Source of the DNA: Epiperipatus broadwayi
Lineage: Eukaryota > Onychophora > Udeonychophora > Euonychophora > Peripatidae
Assembly (NCBI GenBank): GCA_028023455.1
Contig: JAQFVV010000520.1
Coordinates: 370,768-434,767 of the forward strand
Reading direction: 5' to 3'
DNA length: 64,000 bases
Positions 23,951 through 36,199 of this stretch are shown piece after piece. Position 1 is the stretch's first letter, and every line of letters starts with the position of its first letter. Under the pieces are notes generated by a model, which was not told where the DNA came from, ran no database searches, and saw nothing but the letters and a program-made list of their open reading frames with translations. The position numbers and the translations under genes were made by a program.

Positions 23951-25130
23951 TACTTGTATTTAAATATTATTTTATAACTAAATAAATGTAAACTTGTTTT
24001 GATATATATTAAAATGACGTGTACGTCATAATTTATTATTTTTTTAATACGTATAATAAATAAGGGTTTGTAATAATCTCTTTCAAGGATGCTAATAAAA
24101 CTTTACTAGTAATATATAGTATAGATTTTATACTATAATACTATTTATCTAACCTGATTTTGAACAATTCACTTAGTTATTAAAAATTGATGGATTAGAT
24201 TTATTGTAGTTTGTAAATGTCGTTGTTTGCCCATAGATTTGTTTTAAAAAGTTAAATCAGACATTTTACTTATTCATATAAGGTTGACAAAAATAAATAA
24301 AAATATCAATTATTTGTTATATATTTAATCTAAATATTAATATACTTTTTATAAGTATGACTTTTCTTGAATATGTGGGGAATGAAAGTTTTATAATACA
24401 GTATATCTTAAAATTAAGAAGTGCTTAAATAATTTTTTAAGAAGACTCATTTCCATGTATTTAAATAGAGAATTAAAAATTGGAAATTGGAATGCATGTG
24501 TAAATATAACTTTTTACACAATTGATCAGTTCACTTGGAATAACCCTTCTCAATCTAAGCTTTTACAATTATCTGATGATCTACAAAAAAAGAATAATTC
24601 AATCTAGATATACCCCAAGTGAATCTGTCAATGTTATTGCTCTAAAAAAAAGCTTATAGATCTGTCAATGAATCATTAAATTAATATATTGCTATTTAAA
24701 AAAACCATATATTTGAACAAACGTCGTCTAGGAATGGTATTCTTTGGGCTCTAGGTCAACTGCCTATAAATAGGGTGCCTGCCACATTTAAAATTTCAAG
24801 AAAATATTTCTGGATATAACATGCTAAATCCCATCTACCTACATTATAAAAAAAAATGCAAAATAATAAAAAAACTATACATATTCCTCAATATCTTGGA
24901 ACACTAAATGGTGATATAATTTTTTATACCAAGTGAATTTAAACAAAAAATTGCATCAATGGCATGTCATGTCATCCAGATATGCACGATATACCACTTT
25001 TTGACTATGATCATTTAAGCCAGTTTACAAGTAAATTACTATCAAATTTAGCTAACTTCGTATCTAAAGAAGTATATCTTCTACATGAGCTATATCCAAT
25101 ATTATTTGTCACAACAAAAAAAAAATTGAA
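23950..25130. other. Unassigned AT-rich DNA
   Basis: I see no gene or named repeat here. Confidence 0.4.
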
Positions 25131-25141
25131 ATAATAATTGA

Positions 25142-25640
25142 ATTACTAAACATCACATGATCAGCATTCTTTATGCTTACACAAGCTGTTTACATAGAGG
25201 CTAATCTCTCCATAAAGAATGATGATCAATTGATGTTTAGTGATTTAATACCAATCCTTTCCAATATGATTTTTGTAACTGTGATTATTAAAAAACCAAA
25301 GACACCAATAACTGGACTGATTTCAGATCTATACAACTATACAAGCTAATGAGTTTGAATTGAAAACATTTTTGTATTTTTATTTTGGACTCAAGGCTTT
25401 ATAGTTATTTAATGAGGTAAAAAGTGGCTGCTGGAGGGTTGCATTATATTCTAAGATCTAAGTGCAGTGCTCTCAGACCCAAGGCTCCTCACTGATGAAA
25501 GGTACAAACTTGAAACTAGTCTGAGGATATTGGATGAATAGGCACTAGATAGGGATTTTAAGCACAAACCTTCTTTTATCCAGTGATTACTCTGGCTTGC
25601 ATTGAGTAGTGCTACTGTATGGAGAGTTTAGCCTCTATGT
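25142..25640. repeat. Inverted-repeat element with a hairpin at its left end
   Basis: The left sequence 25142-25175 is complementary to 25211-25246, with ACTAAACATCACATGATCA against the complement of GATCAATTGATGTTTAGT. In addition, TTACATAGAGGCTAATCTC at about 25190 recurs in reverse complement at about 25616-25640 as TATGGAGAGTTTAGCCTCTA. The 450-bp body between contains dispersed repeat J. No transposase is present. Confidence 0.55.
25315..25560 (+). repeat. Dispersed repeat J, copy 2
   Basis: It matches 7725-8000 in order: TTTCAGATCTATAC, a CTCACTGATGAAAG block, CTTGAAACTAGTCTGAGGAT, and TAGATAGGGATTTTAAGCAC. It lies inside the inverted-repeat element at 25142-25640. The nature of the repeat is unknown. 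Confidence 0.5.
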
Positions 25641-25644
25641 AATA

Positions 25645-25990
25645 TGTAATAATTGAATTAAGAAACTTGCATCATATATCAATGGACCTATTAGAAATAA
25701 AAATGTTAGAATCAATGGTCAAAGGCAAATTAGGACAATATATTTTACATACATTATCAAATATGCAATTTGCAAAAAGAAGTTCATCCACTGGTCAAGA
25801 TAGCTTTCTATTGAAAACTATAATAAATACAGTGAGAAAGAACAAAAAATACAGTCCAATAGTAGTCCAACTCAATATCAAATCTGCTTTTGATGTGATT
25901 TCAGTTAATCTTCTCATGACTAGCAGATGAAGTACCAAAATCAATTCTGTATATCATTACAAATTTTATCAATACATCAAGAGATTCATA
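25645..25990 (+). pseudogene. LINE reverse transcriptase fragment
   Basis: The 87-codon frame (25667-25930) reads LEIKMLESMVKGKLGQYIL, then FAKRSSSTGQDSFLLKTI, then VVQLNIKSAFDVISVNLLM. This is the RT order of a non-LTR element: an end-joining helix, a finger segment ending T-x-D-S-FLL, and motif A with an N in place of the usual first D and SAFDVIS. Replacement of the catalytic aspartate shows a dead copy. It is a different lineage from the RTE-like copies, perhaps jockey- or R1-like, but the fragment is too short to be sure. Confidence 0.65.
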
Positions 25991-27125
25991 TAACACTTAA
26001 TGGAAGGTATTCATCTGCTTTTTCTAATATTTTAATTTCAAAAAACTTCAAAAGATATTAGGATAATTAAATAAGTGGGTCTTCAAAGTATATGATGATG
26101 AGTGTATATTATGTGTTTGGCAATCTCAAACTTTGTAAAATTACTTTCAGAAAATATTATGATGATCTAAAAACTTGATTTACTAGAAAGTTTATGATCA
26201 TTTTTGAATAGTAATTCAATAATAATTATTAAAAATCAAAAATATATATGGTTATATATTTATTTTTTACAGAAATGTTTTATTTTTAAATATTAAAGAA
26301 TATATTCTCTGAATATTGTTACAAGAGATTATGGCCACAGGAAATATAACTGTCTAGAAATGTTATTACTAAACAGACTTTTATAACATTTAGTGATATC
26401 ATAAAAATTATACAAAAATTGTCAAACTTTTAAAGCATAAATTGATAGATTTACTAGATATTACAAATATTTTGTTCAGATTTTTAAAATAAACATCAAA
26501 CAAAGAAGATTTCATTCATCTTGCAAATTGAATCTGCTCCATCTGAAATTTGATAATGAAACAGTGCTTTGTTTTGATTAAAATCTATTTTTTTAAAATA
26601 ATTCCAAAAATCAAATGTGATTTTTAAAAATTTATTTAATTTCTAAACAAAAATATCTATTAAATGAAGTCAAATATATTATGTTCTGATAAATAATAAT
26701 GGTTTATTGTGAATGTTGAAAGCTTAAAGTAAATGAGAACAAAGAAATCTGTCAGAATGCTAGCATATTACAAAAGAGTTAAGAAATTTTCAGCTATGAT
26801 CTCTATAAAATAAATGTTTAGATTCTGCATCTCAAAATAGCATTCAAATTTATATATAACTATGTATACATACTAAATATAATATATTCATTAAAAATAT
26901 ATATATTAACTTACTACAAAAATGATTTATATAAACTATATGTGTAATATTGATTTAAAGCAAAATTATATATATTAAGTGAAGTTTATTTACAATATAT
27001 ACACATGTATTAATATGTAAACATACTAAACATGATATATACATAAGGGTTATGCATTTAACTTATTGCAGAAATATCATGATATATATATGAAATATTA
27101 TCTGGGTACATCTGTGTATAATTTA
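25990..27125. other. Unassigned AT-rich DNA
   Basis: TA-rich sequence without a recognisable gene. Confidence 0.4.
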
Positions 27126-27129
27126 TTAA

Positions 27130-27225
27130 AATATATATATAAAGCAACATTTTGACCAGGTCACACTCATTATCAACTCGGTAACCTGGTCAAAACATGT
27201 TTATATATATATTAAAAAATTATAT
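27130..27225. repeat. Short foldback, TTTGACCAGGT arms
   Basis: TTTTGACCAGGT (about 27151-27162) pairs with ACCTGGTCAAAA (about 27183-27194), and TATATATATA runs extend both arms outward. The loop is about 20 bases. Confidence 0.7.
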
Positions 27226-27372
27226 ATGTATATACTCAGATATTTTATTTATATCTGTAGCCCATTAAAATCTTAAATTTAATATATATGTGTGTGTGTG
27301 TCCAGTCAATTTAAAGTACAATACATTTTTCATTTACTTTGCCAATACTAAAAACTTAAAAATAATAATGAT

Positions 27373-27670
27373 AAAAAAAAATTATATTAAATATTTTTAT
27401 TGACTGCACCAAAATGAAATAAAATAATTGTTTTTTCACCTACAATAGGGGTTTTTAGGTTTAACTTGAAATAAAAGCATGGAGGGTCCAGAAATTATGT
27501 CAATTCCTATTTGTATAACAAGGAATTGACTTAATTAATTTCTGGACTCCCCCCCCCATGATTTTATCTCAACGTTAAATCTAAAAATGTTAATTGTGGT
27601 TGAAGAAACAGTTCTTTTATTTTTTTTTTAGTGCTCAGTCAATAAAAGCATTTAATATATAAAAAAATTA
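27373..27670. mobile_element. Foldback MITE, about 135-bp arms
   Basis: The left arm 27373-27508 and right arm 27521-27670 are reverse complements with indels. Paired landmarks are TATTTTTATTGACTG with CAGTCAATAAAAGCA, GGTTTAACTTGAAATAAAA with the complement of ATTTTATCTCAACGTTAAAT, and GTCCAGAAATTA with TAATTTCTGGAC. The apex GTCAATTCCT / AGGAATTGAC is perfect. The loop is 12 bases. There is no coding. Confidence 0.85.
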
Positions 27671-27688
27671 TCTCTATTATTTATATAA

Positions 27689-27885
27689 TTGTTCTGGACT
27701 TTTAATCATGCCTATACATTTGTTTATATTTTTCTAAATATATACAGTTTTATAAAATTTTATTTCTTTATAATTTTTTTAATACATTTTGTTTTTCTTA
27801 ATATATTTTATTAAAATATTATGGAACTTTATATATTCAAGAAAATGTAAACAAATGTATAAACATGATTAAAGCTCCAGTACAA
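27689..27885. mobile_element. Second foldback element, about 65-bp arms
   Basis: The left arm TTTTAATCATGCCTATACAT, then TTGTTTATATTTTTCT, pairs with the right arm AGAAAATGTAAACAAATGTA, then TAAACATGATTAAAG. It starts within 20 bases of the end of the first foldback but has unrelated arms. The centre is AT-rich. Confidence 0.8.
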
Positions 27886-27959
27886 CTAGGTGGAAAATGA
27901 TTGAAAACTTTAAAGCTATAATTAAAATGTCATTTTGTGCATATTTTATTTGTAAACAA

Positions 27960-28120
27960 TTGAAAAATTAGATAGTAATATACATGTATTTATTTATTAA
28001 TTTTTGACCATTAAGGTTGCCTTGACAACAAATTGAGATTGTTAATTATTATTCATATTGTTTAAGTATTGTACTGCTTTCATGTATTTAATCTTTATAT
28101 ATATTATTTTTAATTTTTTC
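27960..28120 (+). repeat. Dispersed block shared with 44290-44460
   Basis: It shares an AGGTTGCCTTGACAACA block, GATTGTTAATTATTATT, CATATTGT, and AAGTATTG-ACTG with 44388-44455 (AGGTTCCCTTGACAACA and so on). Family unknown. Confidence 0.5.
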
Positions 28121-28124
28121 AATA

Positions 28125-28990
28125 CATTATAATTTGAATATCTAAAGAAGACATATGTTTCCTATAAGCAAAGAAAGCTGATTTAATGTTTTAAATAAAT
28201 TTTATTTATTTTTTTATTATTAATTTTGTTTATGCTTGATTAATATTTAAATAATAATGATAACATTGTGGACATTTTTAAGCTTGAAATTTGACGTCTG
28301 AAATGATATATCTGAGAATTCCACAGGTAGAAGGTAAATAAATGGTCTTTAGATTGTCAATAACAATTAAATAGTGCCTAATGAAGTGTTCCTGCTGTCT
28401 TGTAGAATAGATTATTGTTTCATCAACGGCTACATACTGTTTCCAATGCAATAGTTTTCCTTTTCTTTTTTATTCTTAAAATCACCCTTTATTATAGGGT
28501 GCAATTGTTGTGAGCCTCTCATACCATTGGATACCTCCTTACAATAACTGTGACAATGGGTTTGTGTGTTTTTGCAACAACAGTTTAATCATTTAAATAC
28601 ATGCTCAACATTTCTGATTCCAATTTTTTTATTTCTTCTTTTTAAACTCAGACCCTCAAAAATTAATAAAGCAATGTAAGAGACAGGCTTAGTAAGTTAG
28701 CAGACCTTAGTTATGATCTTTGCTTGTGGCTGCACAATTACTAATAAAACAGTCTGTAATTGAATTTCAGTGAGATAGGAACTTCAGGTAGCAAAGATTT
28801 ATGTTTAAGCAGCAATTTGGAGATTCTCCCACTTACAATGGATGTGGATGGGTCTAGAAAATGTCTATAAATGGTCAGTCTCACAGAGTCTAGATATGTT
28901 GCTATGCTTGGGAAATTACTCATTTCAGTAATAGAAATAGCAGCAGTGGTAATAGCATCAATAGTAGTACTAAAATTAAGTATCATAAAT
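28125..28990. other. Unassigned AT-rich DNA
   Basis: No gene or family recognised. The minus frame at 28741-28986 has no domain and lies opposite the run-up to a LINE remnant. Confidence 0.4.
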
Positions 28991-28992
28991 CT

Positions 28993-29650
28993 AGTACAAG
29001 TACATGGAATGTGTGAACTTTACTTGATACAAATTCTTCAAAAATGAAAACAGAGGACTGCACTGGTTGCTAAAGAGCTGTTAAGATTGAAGATCAATAT
29101 AATTACACTTAATGAAACTGAAGAAAGTATAATAGGATAGATGGATGGATATAAGTTTTTCAAAAAGGCAGATCAATCAGTGAAAATAGAGTGCATAGAG
29201 CTGCATATGCTGTAAAGTCTAATTTAGTATCTTCTATTGATAGAATTTCCATTGTATCACTGGTGTTAAAACTTACTTTCCACAATAGTATTAGTACTCA
29301 TTTTATGAGTGCTTATGCTCCCATCTTAGATTTAGAAGGAAAAAAAAAGTTTTTATTTCTTGTTGGATAATATTATTACAGTAATACCATTAAAAGATCA
29401 AAATTGTCTTCCTGGAGACTTTAATGCACATGTTAGTACAAATAGTGGACTTTGTCCAAAAGTTATTGGAAATAATGATGTTATTGCTGCAAATTCAAAT
29501 TATTTGTTATTATTGAATTTATTGACAACATATGAATTGACTACCACAAACATTTTGTTTAGGCAGAAAAACCACTATGCATTCACCCTTAAAACAATGG
29601 CATTTAATAAATTGTATTATAGTTAGGATATCATTTATCTTTTTATTCAT
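28993..29650 (+). pseudogene. LINE apurinic-type endonuclease domain, decayed
   Basis: Across frame changes the plus strand shows TSTWNV near 29000, RTALVAKELLRLKINIITLN near 29055, MSAYAPILDLEG near 29310, GDFNAHVSTNSG at 29416 on, and the equivalent of WHLINCIIVR near 29600. These are the ordered exonuclease/endonuclease/phosphatase motifs of a non-LTR retrotransposon endonuclease, with E of N-E-T, Y-A-P and G-D-F-N all identifiable. The 88-codon frame 29360-29626 is the best piece. The family differs from the minus-strand endonuclease that abuts it. Confidence 0.8.
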
Positions 29651-30890
29651 TTCAGCTAGTCTAATAGTATTTTTAGAAGTTTATAAAGATTAGGAATATC
29701 AACTGTTAATACTGTCTTTCTTAATAGTTTCATCTCTCTAATTATGCATTAACATGTACCTTACATTTCATTAATTAATTATTACTTTCTATGTTGAATC
29801 TATTAAGGTCTTTACAAGCTTGAAATATATATTTTCTGTTTGTCACAATATAATACAATTCTGATGTACTTTCATTTGGATGGTCCCATATCCATTCAGC
29901 ATTTTCTCAAAAGTAATTCATAATACAGTTTTTCTTTTTCTGTAAATTCCACAAGTCTGTTTTCTTTGTCATCTTTATCATTATAAACAAATGTATCCAC
30001 AGCTCTTTCATCTTCATTCAATTACCAGTTCTAGCATTAAAGTCTCATTATAATTTTAAAAGGTTGTTTGATCTGATCAAAAGCCTTTTGGTACATCAAT
30101 ATAAAAGTCCTCTACTCACAATGAAAGTTTATTAAATCATAAATCTGAATTATCTGCATTTACTACATTATATTAATTTGAATAACTAATCTTGTCACTC
30201 TGATAAACCATCAATCTCCAAAATATTATTATTTTATCCTTTGTTTATAGTAAATCTCATAAATCCTATTTCACTTGTGCTTCCACTATTTATGTCTTTG
30301 TTGTAAAGTACATGTCTATATTTATATCAATCACTTCTTCATTTTTTCATGTAATTTTATATAATCCAGCAATGTACCATTTAGTATTAAGGACCTCTTT
30401 TCCCAATTCATGTTAAATACTTGAAAGTGATCTATAGTTGTAGAAACTAAGGTAAAAATTTATTATCAAATGGATTAGCATCCTCTCTCTTTGATTACCA
30501 ACTGCTGCCTTGGTTGGTGAATTTATGGTCTCCCGGAGATGTTCCATAATTCATTTTAATATGTTATGATTGTAAACATCTATATAAAAAAAAATCCATA
30601 CAGGCACACATTCATGCTGCCTTCAGAAAAACTCAATATATATTTCAATTAACAATCTTGTTTCTTGAATTTAAACTCAGGCATAAATAGTCATTAAACT
30701 CATCATACTGGCAGATGTGGTATCGGTGAAGGTTTATCCACAGTCATTTATTATAGTTTGATATTACAATAATGTACGGAGTAGACATTAGGAATTTGCT
30801 ATGAGCTCTTCCTTTAAAGTTTCAAAGAGGCATTAAAGAATTTTATTTTCATTAACAGCAAACGTCTTTCTGCAGTCACATTAAAGTGCA
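29650..30890 (-). pseudogene. RTE-like LINE, 5' part and endonuclease, decayed copy
   Basis: This region aligns by eye, with many indels, to 57860-59090 on the same strand. Shared minus-strand products include the segment before GDFNA, a SGHVLYYKGTN-like segment, the AKGF-type segment and the N-D-H-R-L histidine region near the C-terminal end of the endonuclease. Reading is interrupted by many stops. Its 3' end stops at about 29650, where the plus-strand endonuclease remnant begins, so the RT part is missing. Confidence 0.7.
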
Positions 30891-33350
30891 TTATTTAAAT
30901 TATATTTTTCTAAGAATTCAAAGTTAGGTCATTGTACAATTTTATGCTAGGAGCAGCTAGGTCTATAGATGCATGCGTTATTACATAATTCCTAACAAAA
31001 TGTACAATTTGCAATATATGTATATATATCATTCATTAAATGTTATAATTTAAATTTTAACTACTATTTTCTATTTTCAACACTTATAGGACTCCGAATT
31101 GTTTATTTAGCTCAATGCTAAAATGTAATGTATTTTGAAGAGAAATTATAAAGATTTTCCTTTTGATTTTTTTTTTAAATACATATAATTAACTTGGCTG
31201 AATTCTCATTACAATCCAGTTAATCTCATGCTGAGATGGCTTAAATTTCAGAATTAACTGTTTGACAGTCCAAAAACAATTTTTTTCATTAACAACAATT
31301 ACAAGCTTTTAATCACACCGAAATAAAGCTTACATTGATCACTGAAAGCCAATCAATCATTTCCAACACTGAAATAACAAACTGTTTTTTTTTTTTTAAG
31401 TTTTAATTTATTGTTCTGACAAATTTGAGAAATAAAAATAAAATTATAACTACAAAATATTGTTGTCTTTATTTACACAGTTAATTCATTACATCTTTCG
31501 GAATAATTTACATATTCAAGTCAACTGTTCTAAAAATAAAAGTCTACAAAGTAAACAATTTATAAATGCTTTCTGACTAATATTTTTTTCCTTGTAATAA
31601 ATATCTACGATGTTTATACATATCAGTTTAGACTTTTAGTAGCAACATTTTAAACATTAAAGGTGGAGGCCAAATTTTAATGTTATTCTTATGTTTTCTT
31701 TACCGATATAAAGAAAAATATATTTTATTTTTATTATCATGCAAAATTCTGGATGCAAATAATATCAAGTTTTTAATTTTTGAATTACTTATTAATTTAT
31801 AAACAACTGTTGAGGGTGTAGTATCTAAATATTAGTAATAGCATTTGTGTTGTGATATGGCTAAAAAAAGATTTGGTCTTAATGGTGCTTTCTTCAGTAA
31901 ACACACATCCAACATTAATTTGATCAGTGTATCATTAATAAATTGAAATTGACAGCAATATTATGTACGAACAATGTTTAGGATCGCCTACAGAAACTCG
32001 ATTAGCTAAGATAGACCTAACTGATATTTGTATTCGCACAAAGTGCTTCTATAAGGCAGAATCTACTAAAATTATATATATATAATTGTACTATTAATGT
32101 ATAAAAGGTTCACTATTATTTAATACCGACAGTGTGCCACTTTCTCCACAAATGTGAATATTGGACCATATTACATTTTTTTATTTCAATGCATTGACGC
32201 TTATCCGACTAACCTGGCTTAAAATTGTTTCTTTTATCCACCAGTAAAGAATAAAACTTCTATTCCTATTGGATTTCTTCTATTAAATCTTTACAAAAAA
32301 TAATCCTTCCCACAATGCATTTTCTCAGTGCTTTATTTAATATGTGATATAGTTTCAAATGAGTAGCAGTCTCTTTTGAAGATTTGATCTTTACAAATAT
32401 CTTAAGAAACTGCTAGTCAGTTGAAAGTGTCATATATTGAATAAAACATTGTGAAAAGTACATTCTTGGATATGTAAAAGATGTTGAAATATCTAACAAA
32501 GATTTCTAATCATTATTAGGAATTTTTTGCAAAGACATAGGGAATGGTAACTAGATATTCACTAACTGACTAATATTAGGTGACCAGTTGGATTTTATAT
32601 TGGCTAACTAATCAAAAAGAATTTAAGCTTGTTTGCAACCTGAAGCATCTTCTGAGATTCAGTCCATCAAAACTTTAACCCTACCCATAGATATACACTA
32701 TCATTATATAATACTATTTTTCTTATTATTAATTTATACATAATTGTTTATATAAAATCAATCATGTGGGAACAATAATTATTTATTTTTGTATGTCAGT
32801 ATTTTGAATAATGTAGAGTTTATTTGAGAGCTTTTTGTATATAATTATATATATAGAGAGAGAGATCTTTAATAGCAGAAGAATAGAGAAGAAAACACTA
32901 TTTACTAGACTTACTAATTTGTGGGTAATAGAAGTTTGAATATTTCTCATTCATTTTATTTTTAGTTAAGAATAGATAGATAACCATTTAATGACCAATT
33001 TTGCTATGTGGGAAAATCAGTTAAAAATAATAAGTTGATGATTTAAAAATTTTTCATATATATAAAAGTTGATTTTGCTAAACATATCTGATAACTTAAT
33101 TTTTTTAAAAAAAAAATAGGATTAAACTTTATTGGTACAAAATGTTTTACAAGGGAAGCATTAATTTACATAGTATAATATGGAGATCTAAGATGATACA
33201 CTGTATTTTTTGTTCATAGTGTTTCCAAAAATTGATCAACCTGTGAGAACTCAGAGCATTAGTCCATGAGATGATTAATTATTAAAAGTAAATCTAGGTT
33301 ACAATTAAGAATTATTTGTAAAGTCTATAGTTCAAATATGAATAGAATTT
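30890..33350. other. Unassigned AT-rich DNA
   Basis: No gene or family recognised over this long stretch. It is AT-rich with a few GA and TA microsatellite patches, for example at about 32850-32866. Confidence 0.4.
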
Positions 33351-33779
33351 TAGGAGTACAATATTGAAAAATTCAATATGCAGCAGATAAGTTGAGGAAT
33401 AGAAAAACACTTGACATAATATAAAATATGGGCTAAGCCAATCTACTGTTCAGTTCTCCAGAATGGCCTTGAACATCCCCAGAAGAGAGCAATTCAGTAT
33501 ACTTTGAAAAACTTATGGAGAAGTAGGAAAAAACTAAGCTTTGAAATGTCTTTGCTGAAAACCATTCTAATCCATCATCAAGAGCCACATGAACAGCAAA
33601 GGGCCAACCTTATCAATAATCACATTGAAAAAAATGGTAATAAATAAGGCAAATCACTTGTAATTAAAACAATTAGACTAAACTGCAGCTTACTTTGTAA
33701 TAACACATGGATAAAATCATTTATAAAAATAACACTAAAAAACTGCTAAAAAATAATGTTATTTCTCCTTTCCTATGAA

Positions 33780-33900
33780 TGAGAAAATCAACATTGGGAA
33801 CGATCTGCATAGCACCCTCATCCCAGTTCCCATATTCAACAGAACCAGGATTTAGTCTCCTGGGGCCCCTCTCGATCATCAGACTCTCTCATCCACTCAG
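33780..33900 (-). other. GC-richer segment with an open minus frame
   Basis: This short stretch is less AT-rich than its surroundings. On the minus strand it reads SLMIERGPRRLNPGSVEYGN and on through WDEGAMQIVPNVDFL without a stop for about 36 codons. I do not recognise the family. It could be an old retroelement coding remnant or an exon. No splice-site support was established. Confidence 0.3.
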
Positions 33901-35690
33901 CAAAATTAAGTAAAATGAAGAATTTTCATTAAAATGCAAAATCACTGTAGTAATCATTTGAAATTTCAACAGCTGCCATATAATTTACACAGCATTTTTA
34001 TAAATGTTGAAAATTGTTCTCACTTGTGATAATGTGTTGACAAAACTTGTATATAAAAAGAGAGCCTAGGAAGTCCTCTTTTAAATAGGAATAGTTTTAG
34101 AAAAAATTAATTCCCTAAACTAAAAAAAAAGGAACTAAAACAGGCAGCCAGTAACAGAGTTAACTAGAATCCGTGGCTCCCTCTAGTGGACAAACTTAAT
34201 TTTTTTAATATAAAAAGATATGAAATCACAAGAATTAATTTTAAGCATTAAAATAACATTTTTTTATTGTCTATAAAGTAACTACCAGCAGGTTAGCAAT
34301 AAACTTCTTGATTGAAAAATATTTAATTAACATAGTTGTCTATTTCTATTGCATTTTTACCTCTCCCATTTAATGTATACTAATATGTAAATATTATTTT
34401 ACCTGGCAAATTTAAGATTTTTAAAATTCCTTATATTAACTCTGTTCAAAACATCAATTGTGATCAACATGACAATTGTGGGGTATTTTAATAGATGACT
34501 ATATATCAGATTCTGAAGTTGTGGGTTACATTAAATAATGAAAAGCTGCAACATATTTGTATAAATCAATATAAATATGAGTAAATTCATTCTCAATTTT
34601 TGTATAGAGGGGATTGAGTTTAATAAATATGCAATTTAATAACCATTTAAATTATGGATGAAGGAGAAAACAAATTAGAAAATGAAATATATAATTTCCA
34701 CAATAATTATGAAATATTCAGGTTATTCTCTTTTTCTTTATCTTATTTGGAATTAGTTTGCTTAAATGTCTCAAATGTTCACTAAGTAATGTTTTATTCT
34801 GTATCTTTTGTTCATCAGCGAAAAGCGCACTTAGCTACAGTTAACAAAATTCACATATGGAATAAACCTTTAACATTCAAACTGTTTAAGCAACCTAATT
34901 CCAAATAATTATAAAAATAAATATTTTTCAAGGTAGTAAAAGATAAATAAGTACACATTTTCCTTTTGTTTTTTGCAAAAAAAAAAATAATAATAATATA
35001 CTTTTAGTAAAAAGAAAATCATTAAAATATAGATTAAAAATAATATAAATTATGATCTTTAAAAGTCGAATTAACTTTCCAAATAGTATATAGTTAGTGT
35101 TAAAATACAAATAGTTTATATATATATATATAATTGTTCTATATTTCTACTTTTTACTTAGAGTACTCTTAGCCTTCCAGGAGATGACCCACATTTTATT
35201 TAAACACACGAACGTAAGTATCAACAAAACGAAATAAACTTTTTTTTAAGTATGATTTTTTTTTAAATAATTTTAAATATAAACTGAATTAATGACTGCT
35301 ATCTGGACATCTTTCATGTGGAGAGGATAAATTTTGCTGTAATAAAACAATATAAAAAATAATTGGGATTGTCTTTGATATTCCTAGCAATATGTCAAAT
35401 CACCAAATATATAACTTAATATTTTTATACATGGTGGCAGCACTCCTAAGGTTCACTCTACATATTCATATTTTTTCAATTGGTATTAGTATAAGTATGG
35501 ATCGCTGCTCACTTTCATCCATTAGACAGAATTGGGAGTTTAATGGCTTTTATTCCTAATTTAAGATCAAGAAACATCATTATCTATTCTTAGATATGTT
35601 ATATATCTTAATGGAGGCATTTATTGAATGACCTGTGAACGGAGAATATATATATGCTTACTCTTTTTAATTTACTTGTGATAGTTTTAA
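33900..35690. other. Unassigned AT-rich DNA
   Basis: No gene or repeat family recognised. The short frame at 34928-35110 is low complexity. Confidence 0.4.
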
Positions 35691-35694
35691 ATTT

Positions 35695-36060
35695 AATTAT
35701 AATCTCATATCCTGGAGACTTTAATTGTCAGCTAAAGCAATGTTTAATGACTGAAGATAGGTGTGCTAAAAATACTTGAGCTAGGGATCCAGGCTGGAAT
35801 TTGATGATGATCTTCTATTTAGATACTTACAACTGTAGGTCATTTTCACACAAAAGAAGTTTGCATAAATTAGAATAAAAACTATCTAATATTAAATGGG
35901 AAGACTTTACAAAGTTAGAAAAAAAGTTGAGAATACAACTGATTTGAAAAGCAACCATACACTTTATTTTAAAGATACAAATATTGAAATCACAAACAGA
36001 TTTGGATTGATTATAAAAAAAATTGGGTGAATCATATAATCCAGACTGAAGCATGTCAAA
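35695..36060 (+). pseudogene. LINE endonuclease scrap
   Basis: The plus frame at about 35710 reads PGDFNCQLKQCLMTEDRC before decaying. PGDFN is the catalytic GDFN motif of the non-LTR retrotransposon endonuclease. Downstream sequence is plausibly more of the domain, but is too decayed to align. Confidence 0.5.
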
Positions 36061-36199
36061 AACAGAGTGACAAAATTAGCTATTTGCATTTGGAAAGAGC
36101 ACTATGAAAAGTGTAAGATTTAGTTACATTTATTATAAGTAATACAATAAGAGAAGAAGAAATTTTAGATATTTGTAGTGGTTAATGACATCTCTCCTT

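Noticed and set aside
29650-30890. Twin-priming inversion of a single LINE to explain the opposed endonucleases
   Set aside because: Both sides contain an endonuclease domain, and their sequences belong to different families, so they are not two parts of one copy.
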